A stretch of DNA of 64,000 nt from assembly GCA_000507305.1 (NCBI GenBank), contig DF239158.1, positions 125,782-189,781 of the forward strand. The letters run 5' to 3'. The notes beneath the pieces were generated by a model. That model did not search any database, was not told the DNA's origin, and saw only the letters and a program-made list of their open reading frames with translations. The first letter of the stretch is position 1. Every line of letters begins with the position of its first letter. This DNA comes from Breviolum minutum Mf 1.05b.01. Lineage: Eukaryota; Sar; Dinophyceae; Suessiales; Symbiodiniaceae. Shown one piece after another: positions 23,579-42,420 of this stretch. A program made the translations under genes and the position numbers.

Positions 23579-24428
23579 CAACCTAGAGAAGCAAGGGCCT
23601 GTGGTTTTGCACGATGCAGCACCCTTCAGCTTTTTTCTTCTGGTTTCAGCCGCGTCGTGTTCCAACTTCCCCTGTCTGGCACATCGTCACGAGTGACCTA
23701 TGTTCATCTAGAGATCAGAATCAGAGTGGTGAGAAAGATGCCCAGTGGAAATACGTTATAGAGTTGATCATTATCTATAAATACAACTGAAAAAAAACAA
23801 CAAGATGCTTAGGAAAAAAAACATAGACCATAACTGTCACTACTCAACAATAGTCGACGTAAGTCGTAAATAATTTAAGTTTAAATTTCAACTTCGACTT
23901 CTTGCAGGAATCTAGTTTGGGATGGCAATAGATGATTAAACAACACGCAAACTACCATTACATGTGTGGTCCCAAAGTGGCAAGCTGAGTTGGAGACATC
24001 CTCAAAGACCTGTGTCACCGGTTTTTACAGTATACCTTGACTTCAAACATACTTGAACTTAACGGTCCTTTGACCATCTTTTACCAAAAATAATACAAAT
24101 TGGAACTTCAAAATGTTCAAACAAAAACCTGGTAAGAAACAAAGACATAATCCGATTTTATATAGTTGGGCCAATCTCATCTGGAAACATCTTGAAGTCA
24201 TGAGGACAATCCATCCCTTAATGATCCAACATATGAAGATGGGTGAATATGTAGAGTTCACCCAAACCCGCCATGAATTCCTCACAACAAGACATACATT
24301 ATTAACATTTCAGGTATTGAATTCCATGATTTGCACAAAAACAATGCCCCAAAGATTCTCACAAAGTTTACATAAAAGGATTGGTGGATTGAAATTCTGA
24401 CACTCAAACTTAAGAAATCTCCATTCAC
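23579..24428. other. non-coding stretch after the LINE
   Basis: AT-rich sequence with no supported coding or RNA feature. Confidence 0.55.
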
Positions 24429-24629
24429 CATTTGAACATTGAAGGTGGCTTCACTTCTACCAATGATTGGATTCTTTCCATCACCGACTCGAGACTCTCG
24501 CAGGACGTCTACCCCAACGTCTGCATTGTTTTTCACTTCCGGCCCGTTGACCAAAAGCACCAAAGGGGGCACCAAATTCTCAGCCATTTGATTTGATTTG
24601 AGATCATGAACATCACCAATTATTAGAAC
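24429..24629 (-). CDS. candidate exon, unknown protein
   Basis: The minus-strand frame after TTTTCAG|G reads VLIIGDVHDLKSNQ, then MAENLVPPLVLLVNGPEV, KNNADVGVDVLRESRVGDG, and KNPIIGRSEATFNVQM, ending at a GTGAAT donor-like site. The length, charge balance and lack of repeats make it one of the better unassigned exons here. It lies about 740 bp downstream of the nearer H3 gene on the same strand, so it may be the next gene in a unidirectional block. I do not recognise the family. Confidence 0.5.
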
Positions 24630-25371
24630 CTGAAAATTGGAAAGCGTCTTTATACTTTGAAACTTCGTATGAAAAGCAAACCAAAAAACACACACACAAT
24701 CAAGCTTCAAACTATCAACAACATGTCGGAAAGTGGTTGGTCTGCAAAAAACATCACAAATCATCATAATACCAGTTGAGTGTTTTCTGGCGCCAAATCC
24801 GATGCTCGGCCTCCGTAATTGACGTTTTTCCTCAAGAAAGGACTGTTAAAAATGCCCACGCAAAAAGAACAGTCAACCTCAGCCCCCAAATGGAAAACTA
24901 TGTACAATGTATTGCCAAAAAACAATCATCACCATGTTGAAATAAGAGCAGTCATGACACCTGAACAGTCATTTACCTTGATGTCATGTAGGAATAATGT
25001 GGTCCATGATTTGATAGGTCCATGGAGTCAATGTGGCCCTGGGAACTCCAAGATCACTACTTTCCAAACTATCCCTGCGAAAGGTGGTTCAAAGGTTCGA
25101 CCAAAATTCAGCACATCCTCCTATAACCTCGTTTGACTACAACCGCTATAGCAACTACTTCCAAACTTGCATTCAAACAAAAAAGCACTTGAACATAATA
25201 ATCTATAATCTATATATCTACTTCCGAACTTGCATTCAATCCAAAAAAAACACCCTTCAACGTAATTCATACATTTCCAGCTGGTGCCCCAAGTGCAACC
25301 ACAACTTTCGCCACATTCCTGGCGAAGTAACTCACAGCTGCTTCCCCAGCAGCGGTCAACAGTTCAACCGC

Positions 25372-31993
<6,622 letters not shown>

Positions 31994-32941
31994 TTTTACA
32001 AATACCTCGGTTGAATCTGTATCCTAAAATCATGTTTACATTTCACGATCCTGATATGCCTTTATTCCTACTAATGCTGATACACATGTATATATGTATA
32101 TCATATTTGTATCATATACAGTATATATATAAATCTAAATATTCAATATATATATATATACAGTATATATTTGTGTAAGACATTCATATATCCATTTACA
32201 CCAGATAATAATTTTGCATGCTGTATTTAAATATATATACATATTCATATGTATATGTATATTACATACGCCATCCTAGGTGGGGTTTTCACCTGACCAG
32301 CCAAAGCTAGACACGACGTACTGTAGCCACATTAGATTTAATATGTTTTTTCACTCATCACTATGTGAAGAATGAGATCCAGGTGCTCGAAAATCAAGGT
32401 CACTGGCATCATATATGAGCTTTTCTGTTTATATCTCCAAGAAACGCCTGCAACACCCCAACCATTTTCCAGGTACCTAAGGGTAGACCCAAAATGCTGA
32501 AGAAAAACTGAGTGTTCCAAACACGGAGGTCTGGTCACACAGATGAAGCGGACAAAATACCCCGGCACAATTTTGAGCCAGAATCCTATGGGGAATCGGC
32601 AGTGCTATCGACCATCGGTTTTCGGTTTTCGTCGACTCACAAAATGAAATATAACGGGAATGAAAGGGTACTGTACCTTTTATTACCTTATCCACGTTTT
32701 TCCCTTTTAAAGGAAACACAAAAACCATAGTTACTTTAAGTTACTTTCATCCTGATCATATTGGTTTATATTAGTCATAAGCCTCTTTGAACTGAATCTG
32801 CAACACACACACACACAAATCACACAATATATATATGAACATATGTTTCTCCTCAGAAAGGTTTTTGTACCATAAATAAAACACATACCAAAAACAAGAA
32901 TCTGCGGCTTGACATCTTGGAAGTGAACAAATACAAAACTA
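31994..32941. other. upstream region of H3 copy B
   Basis: The short motif CCGAGGT precedes the ATG by 9-16 bases, as it also does in copy A. A block at 32510-32590 resembles 42485-42565 upstream of copy A (shared CCCCGGC and TTTTGAGCCAGAATC). No other gene is seen. Confidence 0.5.
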
Positions 32942-33056
32942 CCTGGTTGGTGGTTTTTCACCAACCCAGTTGAAAAATATGCGCCAGTCAAATTGGATCA
33001 TTCCCCCACCAAAAATGGGTGAACATATAAACATAATATTTGACACCACCAGCTAG
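32942..33056. repeat. R1 inverted-repeat element
   Basis: Ends CTGGTTGGTGG and CACCACCAGCTAG, with core AGTCAAATTGGATCATTCCC. Confidence 0.85.
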
Positions 33057-33432
33057 CTACATGTTTTGGGCTGTATAGGTGTTGACCTCAACTCTTGAGT
33101 TTTCGGACTTTGCACCATTGAGTAACTCAAGGGATACCACTTTGGAACACATCAAGGGACACTTGGAACCACTTGAAGCGCTGAAACAAAGAAAGACCCA
33201 CCGACCACTCAATACTCATGAAGCTGCAATGTTGTAGCTGAATAAAACGACTCTCAAAAAACACTTCACTTCCAAGGTGTGGATTGAATCAAGAAATATT
33301 CTTCTATGTGTCAAAAATTCACACTGTTTCTTTCTTCCAGCCATGCACATGTAGCTGGGCAAATTATTAGGATTCCTAAACCTGAAGGGCATTTTTGGGA
33401 GTGGATTCCCTGGAATGTGTAGATTTTTCCAG

Positions 33433-33541
33433 AGCAAAGAGGCAACAAGGGCGGCTCTGGGTCGCAGAACGCCACGGGGTGAATGGCGAATTTTGCAGGC
33501 CAGCAAACGTCGCACTGAGATGGGGAGAGAGATCAAATGAC
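33433..33541 (+). CDS. candidate exon, unknown protein (strand uncertain)
   Basis: After the acceptor TTTTTCCAG the plus frame reads SKEATRAALGRRTPRGEW, then RILQASKRRTEMGREIK and a stop. This is a highly basic, GC-rich island in AT-rich DNA. The minus strand is also open here (LRPRAALVASLLWKNL), so strand is not settled. No family is recognised. Confidence 0.35.
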
Positions 33542-33737
33542 TTTCAAAGAGTTTTGGATTGAAAGGTTCTAAGTGAAACAAGTTTGATCAAGCAACTGTT
33601 GATGAAGAACAATCTTACACAAGTTGAATCTGCAAACAAAACATATCTCATCTTGTCTACCAAGGTGTTTTTGTTGGGGGGAAATATCTCAAAGTGGTGC
33701 CAGATCTTAGGCAACTGCTTGCACATCAACAGCATGG

Positions 33738-33840
33738 AGTTCCTCCAGGGAACGAGTCCATATCCCACCTGGGGAAAAGGAACATCATCTATTTCAAGGC
33801 CTTTAAAAGGGGGATATGTAATGTAAGTTCCCAGGAGAGT
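33738..33840. repeat. R3 element, decayed
   Basis: CTCCAGGGAACG and AAGTTCCCAGGAG retain the ends, with the internal phrase TATCCCACCTGGGGAAAAGG. Confidence 0.75.
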
Positions 33841-34527
33841 TCATACAACATGATCACAACATCATGTTTAACTGGTCTTCTCTTTTTTTTGAAATTAAAG
33901 GCATTGCCTGAGTCAATGGATAGAATTAATTTTTCCAAGATTATCTACAAAACATGTGATGCAACTTTTGTTCAAATCACCTACCTGTGATACAGCTATC
34001 AACGTTTCAGGTGAAGTGATAAACCCTAAGGGATTCGGTGAAGGGAGACACCCTTTCTAACGGAGTAACGGAACCATGTAAGGAACCCTTTGTTCAAACA
34101 TGTCCAGGAAAATGTGTTTTTTTGTTGTACAAGTTTCTTTTGATAGGGTAACCACAAAAGCTTGGTTAAAAAAAAAAACCAACAAATTCTACAACTATGT
34201 GACATATATAAATATTCAACAAATTGAAGAACATCTGGAGATATCCTCTGAATGATGTTCAATCCTCTCGTGGAGAAAATGCCATCTACAGTAAATTATT
34301 TGGGAGAACAAGTCATGCAATTTCAATAGGAATACATTTTGAAGGGAAAACGTTTCCTACCGTAATAACAACATGGGCTCAAAACCATAAAGATATCAAA
34401 CGATGTGAAATAACCAAAACCTGATGGTTATTCATGGATCTATCAATCGTTTTTTTCTCCTCACAACTGGAATCTCACTATGAGTTTTACCCCCAACAAA
34501 AACACAAAAACTACCTTGCCTGTAGCT

Positions 34528-34622
34528 TACCCTCCAGGGAATTAACACATCCCACCTGGGGAAAAGGAAAATCATCTTCAAAATGCCATTTTTGGGGGAT
34601 ATGTTAGTTCCCTGGAGGGTAT
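34528..34622. repeat. R3 inverted-repeat element
   Basis: A near-perfect copy running TACCCTCCAGGGAATTAACA to TAGTTCCCTGGAGGGTA. It is almost identical internally to 60059-60153. Confidence 0.93.
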
Positions 34623-34696
34623 GACTTCAGAAGACTTAAGAGACTGGGTCAATACATGGAATCCTTATTTCTGGTACCTCAACTCCCCGGGAAGTG

Positions 34697-34800
34697 CCAA
34701 CTTCAAAGACATCCTCACTTCATTCAGAGGAATCTGGCCAGGCCGCTTCTCATCTCGATTCGTCGTTCGGATAGAGGGCCGTTTCCAGCCACATCATCAG
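34697..34800 (+). CDS. candidate plus-strand exon, unknown protein
   Basis: The frame reads ANFKDILTSFRGIWPGRF, then SSRFVVRIEGRFQPHHQ, and stops exactly at a CAG|GTAAAG donor-like site. The GC-rich composition contrasts with the flanks. No family is recognised. Together with 35075-35220 it could form an opposite-strand gene between the two H3 genes. Confidence 0.4.
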
Positions 34801-35074
34801 GTAAAGACTTACTCCCCTTAAAGTGAATATATACTTAACATATGTGGAAATACTATCCAATACTGATCCAATACTTATGTGGAAATCTTATCCAATGTAA
34901 CACTTAAGACTTTATCCAATACTTATGATAATGTGGAAACTTTATGTGAAACCATTTCATGTTGGGATACTATGATATCATCATTTTGAAAAAAACACAT
35001 CACTTGCCCATCAAAACTTCTAACATCTTACTGAAATCTCCGAACTTTTCATCTGGGAGATGGGAAATCACTCG

Positions 35075-35220
35075 AGTGAAAAAATGTCTGTCACTTCACT
35101 CGATGTCTCATCTGTCACCGCCGGCGAAACCGCGTCGAGCGATGGAGGTTTTGCAGTTCCATTGCTCCCCTCAAGCGATCACCAGCGGGGAATCCCCGAT
35201 GATGGACGTGATGGTGCTGG
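35075..35220 (+). CDS. candidate plus-strand exon, unknown protein
   Basis: The frame reads MSVTSLDVSSVTAGETASSD, then GGFAVPLLPSSDHQRGIP and DDGRDGAG. It is Ser/Asp-rich and GC-rich. Borders are unclear and the family is not recognised. Confidence 0.35.
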
Positions 35221-35452
35221 CAGCATTTTGTTAAATCAAAAGATTTCCAAGGAAAAAACAAGTTCCATTAAATCCGTTCCACCCCATCTTTTATTCATCT
35301 TTTACCAAATCCTGGCAACGAGTGACTCACTCATCATTTCCTTTCTTTTGACACCAAACTCCTTTCTGGTGGGGAGAGGACATTTTATTCCACAAGTAGC
35401 TTCATGTTTGCTGCTGCCACGCGACCTTTCACGTTTCTCCATTCCGACTCTC

Positions 35453-38400
35453 TCATGTGCGTTCGCCACGCAAGCGTCGAGCCAACTGGACGTCCTTGCA
35501 ATTGGTCCACTGAGAATCCGGGAGATCAATTTGGACAGTCAGTTCGTTACTCAGAGGCTTGGATCTTCCCCAAGGAAACTTGGATCTTTCCCCAAGGAAA
35601 CTTGGATCTTTCCCCAAGGAAACTTGGATCTTATACATGGTTAGCAACAACATCAAAAGGCAAAAAAAAACTCAAAACAAAACCACGGCTTTCTCATCGC
35701 TTTCTTCAGTGGCCCAGTAGTTAAGGTCATGTCAAAAAACCAAACAAATATATATATATATATATACAAACATGTATTAAACACACAACCACCACCAAAA
35801 AAAATCCAGAACATTTTGATATCTTGAAAATCATAGGTTTATGATTCATGATAGGTTCAACAAAACCATGCATTTTTACCACTTGTTGATGTGAAATCCA
35901 ACCCAAGCACGATTGAGAATCACTGAACCACGGGATACTCCCAGGTCCCGGTCCTTTGGCATAATCGTGACGCGTTTGGCGTGGATGGCGCAAAGGTTGG
36001 TATCCTGCGAGGTGAGAAATACCGGTGATGTGTCACGACCTATCATCCTTTTTTGTTAAGGTTTTTGTAAGGGAAATCTTACAAAGAAATTTGAATAAGG
36101 GATGTTCTGCCATACAGTAGTATAGATGAATTTAAAATATATTTAAAATCAATATATACAACAATGAAATAGCTTCTGCAAGCACTCGGGTGCATCTGAA
36201 AAGTTGGAATGCTATATCATTTTGGCATCTTAGTTGATCAAACAATCGTCCTTTTCAAGGCATCTTAGAAGCCCTGACTTTTGTGACATTGCCAATTCAA
36301 TCTGCTGAAAAGAAAAGGATGTCACAAATGTCTAGTCTAACATAGTCAGAAATCACAGATGCCAGGCGGCTGAAACATATCATCTTGAAGTTCAATGCAT
36401 ATAAAACAAGATCAAGGAAGCCAAAAATCAGGGACACATTCTTGACCCCGGCCCGCACACATCATGATCATTGAGTACTCCATATATTGCCCGTACGAAA
36501 GAACCAGCCCCAAAATCATTTCACATCACAATGCCCTCCCGTTCATCAATTTTGAACAACGGTGGGTATAGGGGGTATAGGTGCATGTGGGTACAGGTTA
36601 GGATCTGACATAAGCCACATTTGTGGATTATATAATTAAATCGAATCTAAATTCTGCTGCTAGCCATGGGACTCGTATATCTACCTCCTAAATTTACCAT
36701 TAAAAAAAACCTTTAAAAATCAACCATTCATGTAGGTAAACATACCAGTCCCATGGATCCTATGGGCTTAATAATCCTCTTCTAAGGCCATACCCTTTCT
36801 CCCATAATCATGGTTCAGTTGAAAAGGTCACCCCTAAATCTGAAAAGGAAACTTTCATATTGGAGATACACCCATTTACCACGGATCCCATGATTATGTT
36901 CAGGACGGGTATTTTTTCGGTGGGTCTGGCACGGCCTCAAAGAGGCCAACGAGATAAGCTTCGGCCGCCTCTTGCAGTGCAAGGACCGCCTGTGTGAGCT
37001 CTCCGTGGCGGCTGGAAATTGAATATATAGGAAGCTTGGAAATGGACGAAAATGACTTTAGGAAATGGATATGTAATATATATATATATATACAGAGATA
37101 CACCCCACCGAAAACTGAGATGACTGGAGATGACTGGCTGGCAAATCCATGAATGAATGAGTCGATGTATTATCCTATTGAAGATGGGGGAAAGAGTTGA
37201 AATTATGGTGAAACCACTTTTTGAATCAAGCAGGACCATGCTGGATGTCCACGACTTTTCAGTATGGAAGCCACTCTGGGAAACCAATGGGGGAAAGCTC
37301 CACCACAGCAATGGACCACTCATATTTGGCGAACCAGATTGTCAACTTGGAGTGCGCATTCCCAAATAGAATTGGAACAACATGTGCTATTGAAACGTAA
37401 TATCCTCCGTCCGGAATCATTTTTTCTATAATTCCATGTGTTGGATAAAGTTTTGACTATAAATGATTGACATTTTCGACCAGCTAATTTTCATCCAAAT
37501 AAATCATCCACCATTAGGATACAGATTTTGTACAGAATTTCCTCAGGTTTGAAACCGCCGCCTGCGACTGAAACCTCAAATCCTGCTTCACTTCCTGGCG
37601 TTTGTTGCGGAGTATGAATCCACTATGAAAACATTACCCCTGCCACATGTTTGCTGGAAAAGGATGGGGATAAACATCTGAAACTTTTGGCTGGGAAGAT
37701 CTCAAATTTGATGGATCTTTTTTTTTTGCATTTTATAACTGAAAAATATGGAGGCGAATGATGAACAAGGAATATCCCTTGGCCTTTTACACTAGGGCAT
37801 AAGAAATAAGGACTCATCATTAAGTGAACGTACCAACGTACATTGTTTTTCGCAGACTCATTTGCAATCTTGCACAACTTGGACCACAAACCATCAACCA
37901 TCTTTTTGTTTTTTTCGGCATCAATGGTAACAAGGAGTCCACCATGCATCCATGCCATGCTTGAATCCCTCCTGTGCGATCTCCTTTACGAGGCGTTGGA
38001 ATGGCAACTTTCCTTGTTTCGGTGCTGGGAATGGACGACATACTGTTGATGGTTCAGACATCCTGCTATATAACCACTTGGGATGTAAAAAACCATGTAA
38101 ATCATGGGATAAACTACCATATCAACTGCTGCGGGAGATCAGCCATCAACAGTATCACTGAGAAATAAGCTTTGCTTCCATCATTTCTAGGTCATTTTAG
38201 CGTTGCTTTTCTTCAGAGTTGTGGGACAATTCCCTGCAAAAAACACAAACTCCCTGCACAAATCCGCGGCATAGGTTGTAAAAAACAGCCAAAAAAAACA
38301 AACAATTTTGATCACTCCTGCCCAGCAAATAGTCACGGTCACCACCATGTTTAAGAGTTTTTAGGCTCGGAAAAATCCCAACCTAAACCTGGCCCCCAAT

Positions 38401-41270
38401 CCCGACCTATCTGGGCATCTCTATTGGGATATTTTCATACCGACCGGTAAAACCTGAAACCAACACCCCTTCCAAACACCTGCTACAGTATGTGTATACA
38501 ATAACTGCCCATTAAATTATATATATATACAGTAATATATGTACAGTAAAAATATAATGTACATGTAAGAACTGCACACCATCACCTCAAATCCCAACTG
38601 TCCACCCGTTTATTCAGACAAAGGTACGAAGCAACAAATCGGTGGACTTCTGATATTTTCGGATCTCTCCTGAGAAGAGTTTCAAGTTCTTGCCATGAAA
38701 TCCAGGAGGATTTGGAGTTGGGGGTTGTGACAGCTGTGACAGGCTGCTTGGGTCAATCTCCCCAAACCCTTCATATAGAGATGGCTTGGTATATTTTGGT
38801 TTAAACAGAACAACGTGTCACCTGGTACTGGGAAGGAGAGCATCCCAATGTGTATATATATAATCATACACATTGATTATGTAAAAATCTCTAAATATAT
38901 ATATATATAGTACATGATTCTCGTACATTCGTTAAGGTAGATTTATTTGAAAAGATTCATGACTCTCTGAGTGGGTGACTTCTCCATTAACATCATATTA
39001 AGGTGAGATCTACCGGTCCGCTGATGTCGGCTTTCAAAAGAGACATCAACTTCTTTTCAAATTGGATTTGTTTTTCCGTAACTTATACCTATAATCATAG
39101 TCCGGACATCAACATTCTGCCTGAAACCAGTCAAAGTTCTCAAAACAAAAGTGTTTCTTCAATTCCTTCAGGTCAATGTGATGCATGGACAAACATCACA
39201 CACTGGCAACACTACGAAGAACAGAACTTCGACACTGTGTGCTCTATTTTGTTGGGGAGTTTCAAGCATCCTATGTTCACAAAATAAACATACAAAAACA
39301 ACGCATACATTTTTATATGCAATCTATCAGTCTATAAATATGTAAATATAAATATTGATATACTACATATCAGTACTTGAATATTTCAGACAAATCTTTG
39401 TTTCATCCCCTTGCACCCCTTTCTGACTTTTTCAGAAAAAAAACATCAACACCAAAACAACAAAAATCACACCAAAAGAACCACCAAGTAGAAGTTTCGG
39501 CATACAAGGATCTACACCCTCGACAACGAACATGACAATGGATGTATCTCCTATTAAAAATGGTGATGTTCCATTGCCGGGTTCATTTACTGAAGGGGTA
39601 ATACCAACCAACTTCTTGCCACCAACCAGCCACCAACAAATAGGACCAAGAAACGAAGTGCCAAAGTGCCAGGACGAAAGCGATGAGTCTTCTTCAGAGT
39701 TCCCGCCACTGGTGTCTGAGTACGGTCCATGACTTCCAGTCATTGTGGGGGAGGGAAAGAAGGAGTTGTACTGTTGATGGTTCAGAAATCCGGTAAACTC
39801 ACCAGTTGAGGTTAGTAATTGAAATCCCATTATTTACATGGTTTTGTACATTCCGGGTGGTGCAGGATTTCTTCCATCAGCAGTAGGTTGAATGGAACTT
39901 GTAAATATCTGTTGAGGACTTTTTCTTCCCTTAATTTCTGCTTATGTGATTCGAAGATAAATATGAAAAAATCCACCATTTGTCTTGATGTATTTTCTTT
40001 CGGAAAGACTAAATGAGACAGGTCTGTTCACTGTTGTGGTGGGCATTGGATGATATTGAAGTGGATTGATCAAAGATATAATCATCTGTTTTTTGTTGAG
40101 TATTTTTCCAATGAGCATCCCATGTGCCCCGCCACCCACCCACCCACAAACTCACCATCATTGTCGTTGTATCACTCATTGGAATCTCAACCATCTATGT
40201 TTACTGTATGGGTGGTACACCTGTTTTTTTACAAACCAGCCAGCAATTTCCCCCAGCAATCAAAAATGGCCTCCGGAAACATGTTCGAAAAAACAACCCG
40301 TGTATAATACACCGGAAGACATGGCGATTCCGTCCTGGTAAATCCTTGAACTCTAAGAGACATGCCACTGAAAAACGATGATGACCACAAGAAAACAAAA
40401 ACATTCATGTTCATCTTATTGATCTTCCGATGTTTTTTACGAAACATCCAAATCTCTATACAAATTTTCAAATGGTCTTGTTTCCGTTTCGTGGTGTATT
40501 GATAGGGTTTTGAGCGCAAAATCCGCAACACATGAACAAGATGCGAACCAAATCATTCCTGGGTATCTCTGCCTGCTTACGTCCTGCTTTGGCGTTCAAT
40601 TCTTCTCGGCCTTTGTTGCCAGCAGACTTCCTGAACGATGCAACGGGAATGAAATAAACAAAGGATATGTATACACATCTTATGTATCCCCCTCTAGATT
40701 GCACTGGTGGGGTTGTGCACCAACATGGTTGGCCATTTTGCAGTATCACGACCCTAAAGACTAAAGAATGGCCATTGGAACTCGAAAAAATCAACTAAAG
40801 AATGCCTGTTCAACTCTTGAATGTTGATTGGATTCAGCGAAGATGTCTCACTAAAGAATGATGATTGATTTTTGCAAACCACTGTGAAACCAACAACCTG
40901 CTTCTTTAAAGAATGCCAGGAGTGCTTCCTGCTAAAAAATGCCAGTTCACGCCCTGCATGCGGCACTAAAAAATGACCCCGGAAACGCATTTTTTAGAGA
41001 GCACAAGGCCCCTCATTTTGCAGTGGAAATCTAGAGGGGGATTCTTATATGGATCTACCCCCCACCCAGCAACAGTTTTCACTATGAACATAAATGTACA
41101 AACATATACATATATAATCATATATATGAACAACTTTTGACAACATAAACATACACAAAAACTGCTGATAGCAAAATATGCATAGAGAAAGAAACATCAG
41201 ATGACATCTCAGAGTCACAGAGATGTGCTGTGCAGCCATGTCTCTGTGCTGTCATCTTGGTACGTGCCAT
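35453..41270 (-). CDS. histone H3 variant, gene copy A (nine exons)
   Basis: Core nucleosome histone, upstream tandem partner of copy B, 3.5 kb away on the same strand. Exons: 41245-41270, 40573-40630, 39655-39715, 38628-38669, 37972-38012, 37562-37594, 36936-36989, 35954-36004, 35453-35494. Each is exactly as long as its counterpart in copy B and gives 135 residues plus TGA. By my reading the protein differs from copy B at seven residues, six of them in the N-terminal tail (for example KGREELNAKAGRKQ against KGRDELAAKGPRKQ). The core segments KLPFQRLVKEIAQ, DLRFQSQ, ALQEAAEAYLVGLFE and [13 protein letters not shown] are the same. Inferred donors are GA, GC, GT, GT, GA, GC, GC and GA. A TCTCAG site at 41304-41309 is a possible spliced-leader acceptor. 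Introns hold R2 and R6 elements and a decamer array. Confidence 0.93.
35558..35632. repeat. 23-bp tandem repeat in H3-A intron 8
   Basis: CTTGGATCTTTCCCCAAGGA plus AA repeats slightly more than three times, the first copy one T shorter. It lies 64 bp from exon 9 on the acceptor side. CTTGG and CCAAGG give each unit a small palindrome. Confidence 0.9.
36797..36898. repeat. R6 inverted-repeat element in H3-A intron 7
   Basis: TTCTCCCATAATCATGG at the left opposes CCCATGATTATG at the right. TTGGAGATACACCCATTT is shared with the copy at 49812-49918. It lies only 38 bp from exon 7 and so occupies the donor-proximal end of the intron. Confidence 0.8.
38041..38155. repeat. R2 element in H3-A intron 4
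   Basis: Begins TACTGTTGATGGTTCAGACA and ends AGCCATCAACAGTA. It is 28 bp from the exon 5 acceptor. Confidence 0.88.
39769..39885. repeat. R2 element in H3-A intron 2
   Basis: Begins TACTGTTGATGGTTCAGAAA and ends TTCCATCAGCAGTA. It is 53 bp from the exon 3 acceptor. Confidence 0.88.
40761..40997. repeat. dispersed decamer array in H3-A intron 1
   Basis: CTAAAGAATG or a near match (TTAAAGAATG, CTAAAAAATG) occurs at 40761, 40795, 40851, 40906, 40932 and 40966. CATTTTTTAG at 40988-40997 is the exact reverse complement of the last copy and would form a 10-bp stem with a 12-base loop. Confidence 0.85.
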
Positions 41271-41828
41271 CCTTACCACCTCGGGTCGCAACGCGACTCT
41301 TCACTGAGATAATACGTTGAGAATAGCCCAACGATGTCAAACAATACATTCAAGACGCATCATGGACAACATACATACATATATATATATATTATTATAT
41401 ACGTATATTATACATATCCATAAATCAATATACACAAAACAAAATATATAGTAAAGACAAAACAATAAATGTGTAGCTTACACAGGTGTATGGTCACTGT
41501 ATGTCATTCTATTTCTATGCTTTCTGGGTATTACAAGAATATCATTGAGTGGGTCTGAAAGTTAGAATAGAAACAACCACGTCCAGAGTATTTGTGTCTC
41601 AATTTCTGAAACATCCTCCATGTGTATTTCTTAAGGATCGAAATAAGTTTGTATTGACTATCTAATACAGAACTGAAAGAATCTTTGTGTAGCAAACATT
41701 GCCTAAATTTGCTATCTCAAATACCATTACATGTCAATAGGTGAGTCAAATACTGTGAATAGCAATTCATACGCACCAGTGGTGTGAGCAATCATTATAC
41801 GATATCTGATTTGTCGACAAGGCAAGTA

Positions 41829-41932
41829 CTGGTTGGTGGTTTCAACCCTATTGAAAAATATTACAGTAGTCAAATTGGATCATTTCCCCAAATTGGAATG
41901 AACATAAAAAAGTATTTGAAACCACCACCCAG
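41829..41932. repeat. R1 inverted-repeat element
   Basis: Ends CTGGTTGGTGGTTTCAACCC and GAAACCACCACCCAG, with the family core TCAAATTGGATCATTTCCCC. Confidence 0.9.
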
Positions 41933-42311
41933 AGTACATTATTGTGACATGTTGTGAATAGGGTTTCATCATGGTGAATGAATCCGTGTGAACATCGTGT
42001 GAACTATATTTATTCTCGAAGCTTGATATGTTGGATCATTGAGTGATGGGTTGTCCTTCTAAAACATGACTAAAGGATGCTTAGGGTGAGTTTGGCCGTA
42101 AGGGATTTGGATGTTTCACAGATTACCCTCTTCAAATTTGGTACTTTCAACACTTGGAAAAAGACTGGACCATAGAAATTCCAGAAACGGGTCAATTTTC
42201 CTTTTGTCATCTTCATTTAGCAAACAGTTGGCAATCCATCGTGATCTTTACCACTGGTGAAACGATCCTTTCTTCACTGAAACATGAGTGTGAATGAGGG
42301 ATCTTTATGGA

Positions 42312-42420
42312 TACACCCCAGCCAAAAGATTAACATAGAACCTAAAAATTATGGTTTGGAAGATGATTTTCCTCTTCCAGGGGTGTATTCTCAGGTTCCA
42401 TGTTAATCTTCCGTGGTGTA
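42312..42420. repeat. R4 inverted-repeat element
   Basis: Begins TACACCCCAGCC and ends CCATGTTAATCTTCCGTGGTGTA-like sequence, with a second internal GGGGTGTATT, suggesting a nested or rearranged copy. Confidence 0.8.

Noticed and set aside
32573-32590. Relict dinoflagellate spliced leader at the TTGAGCCAGAAT block
   Set aside because: Only about 11 of 14 bases match on the gene strand, and the H3 genes keep eight introns, which argues against recycling from mRNA. Kept only as a weak alternative in the findings.
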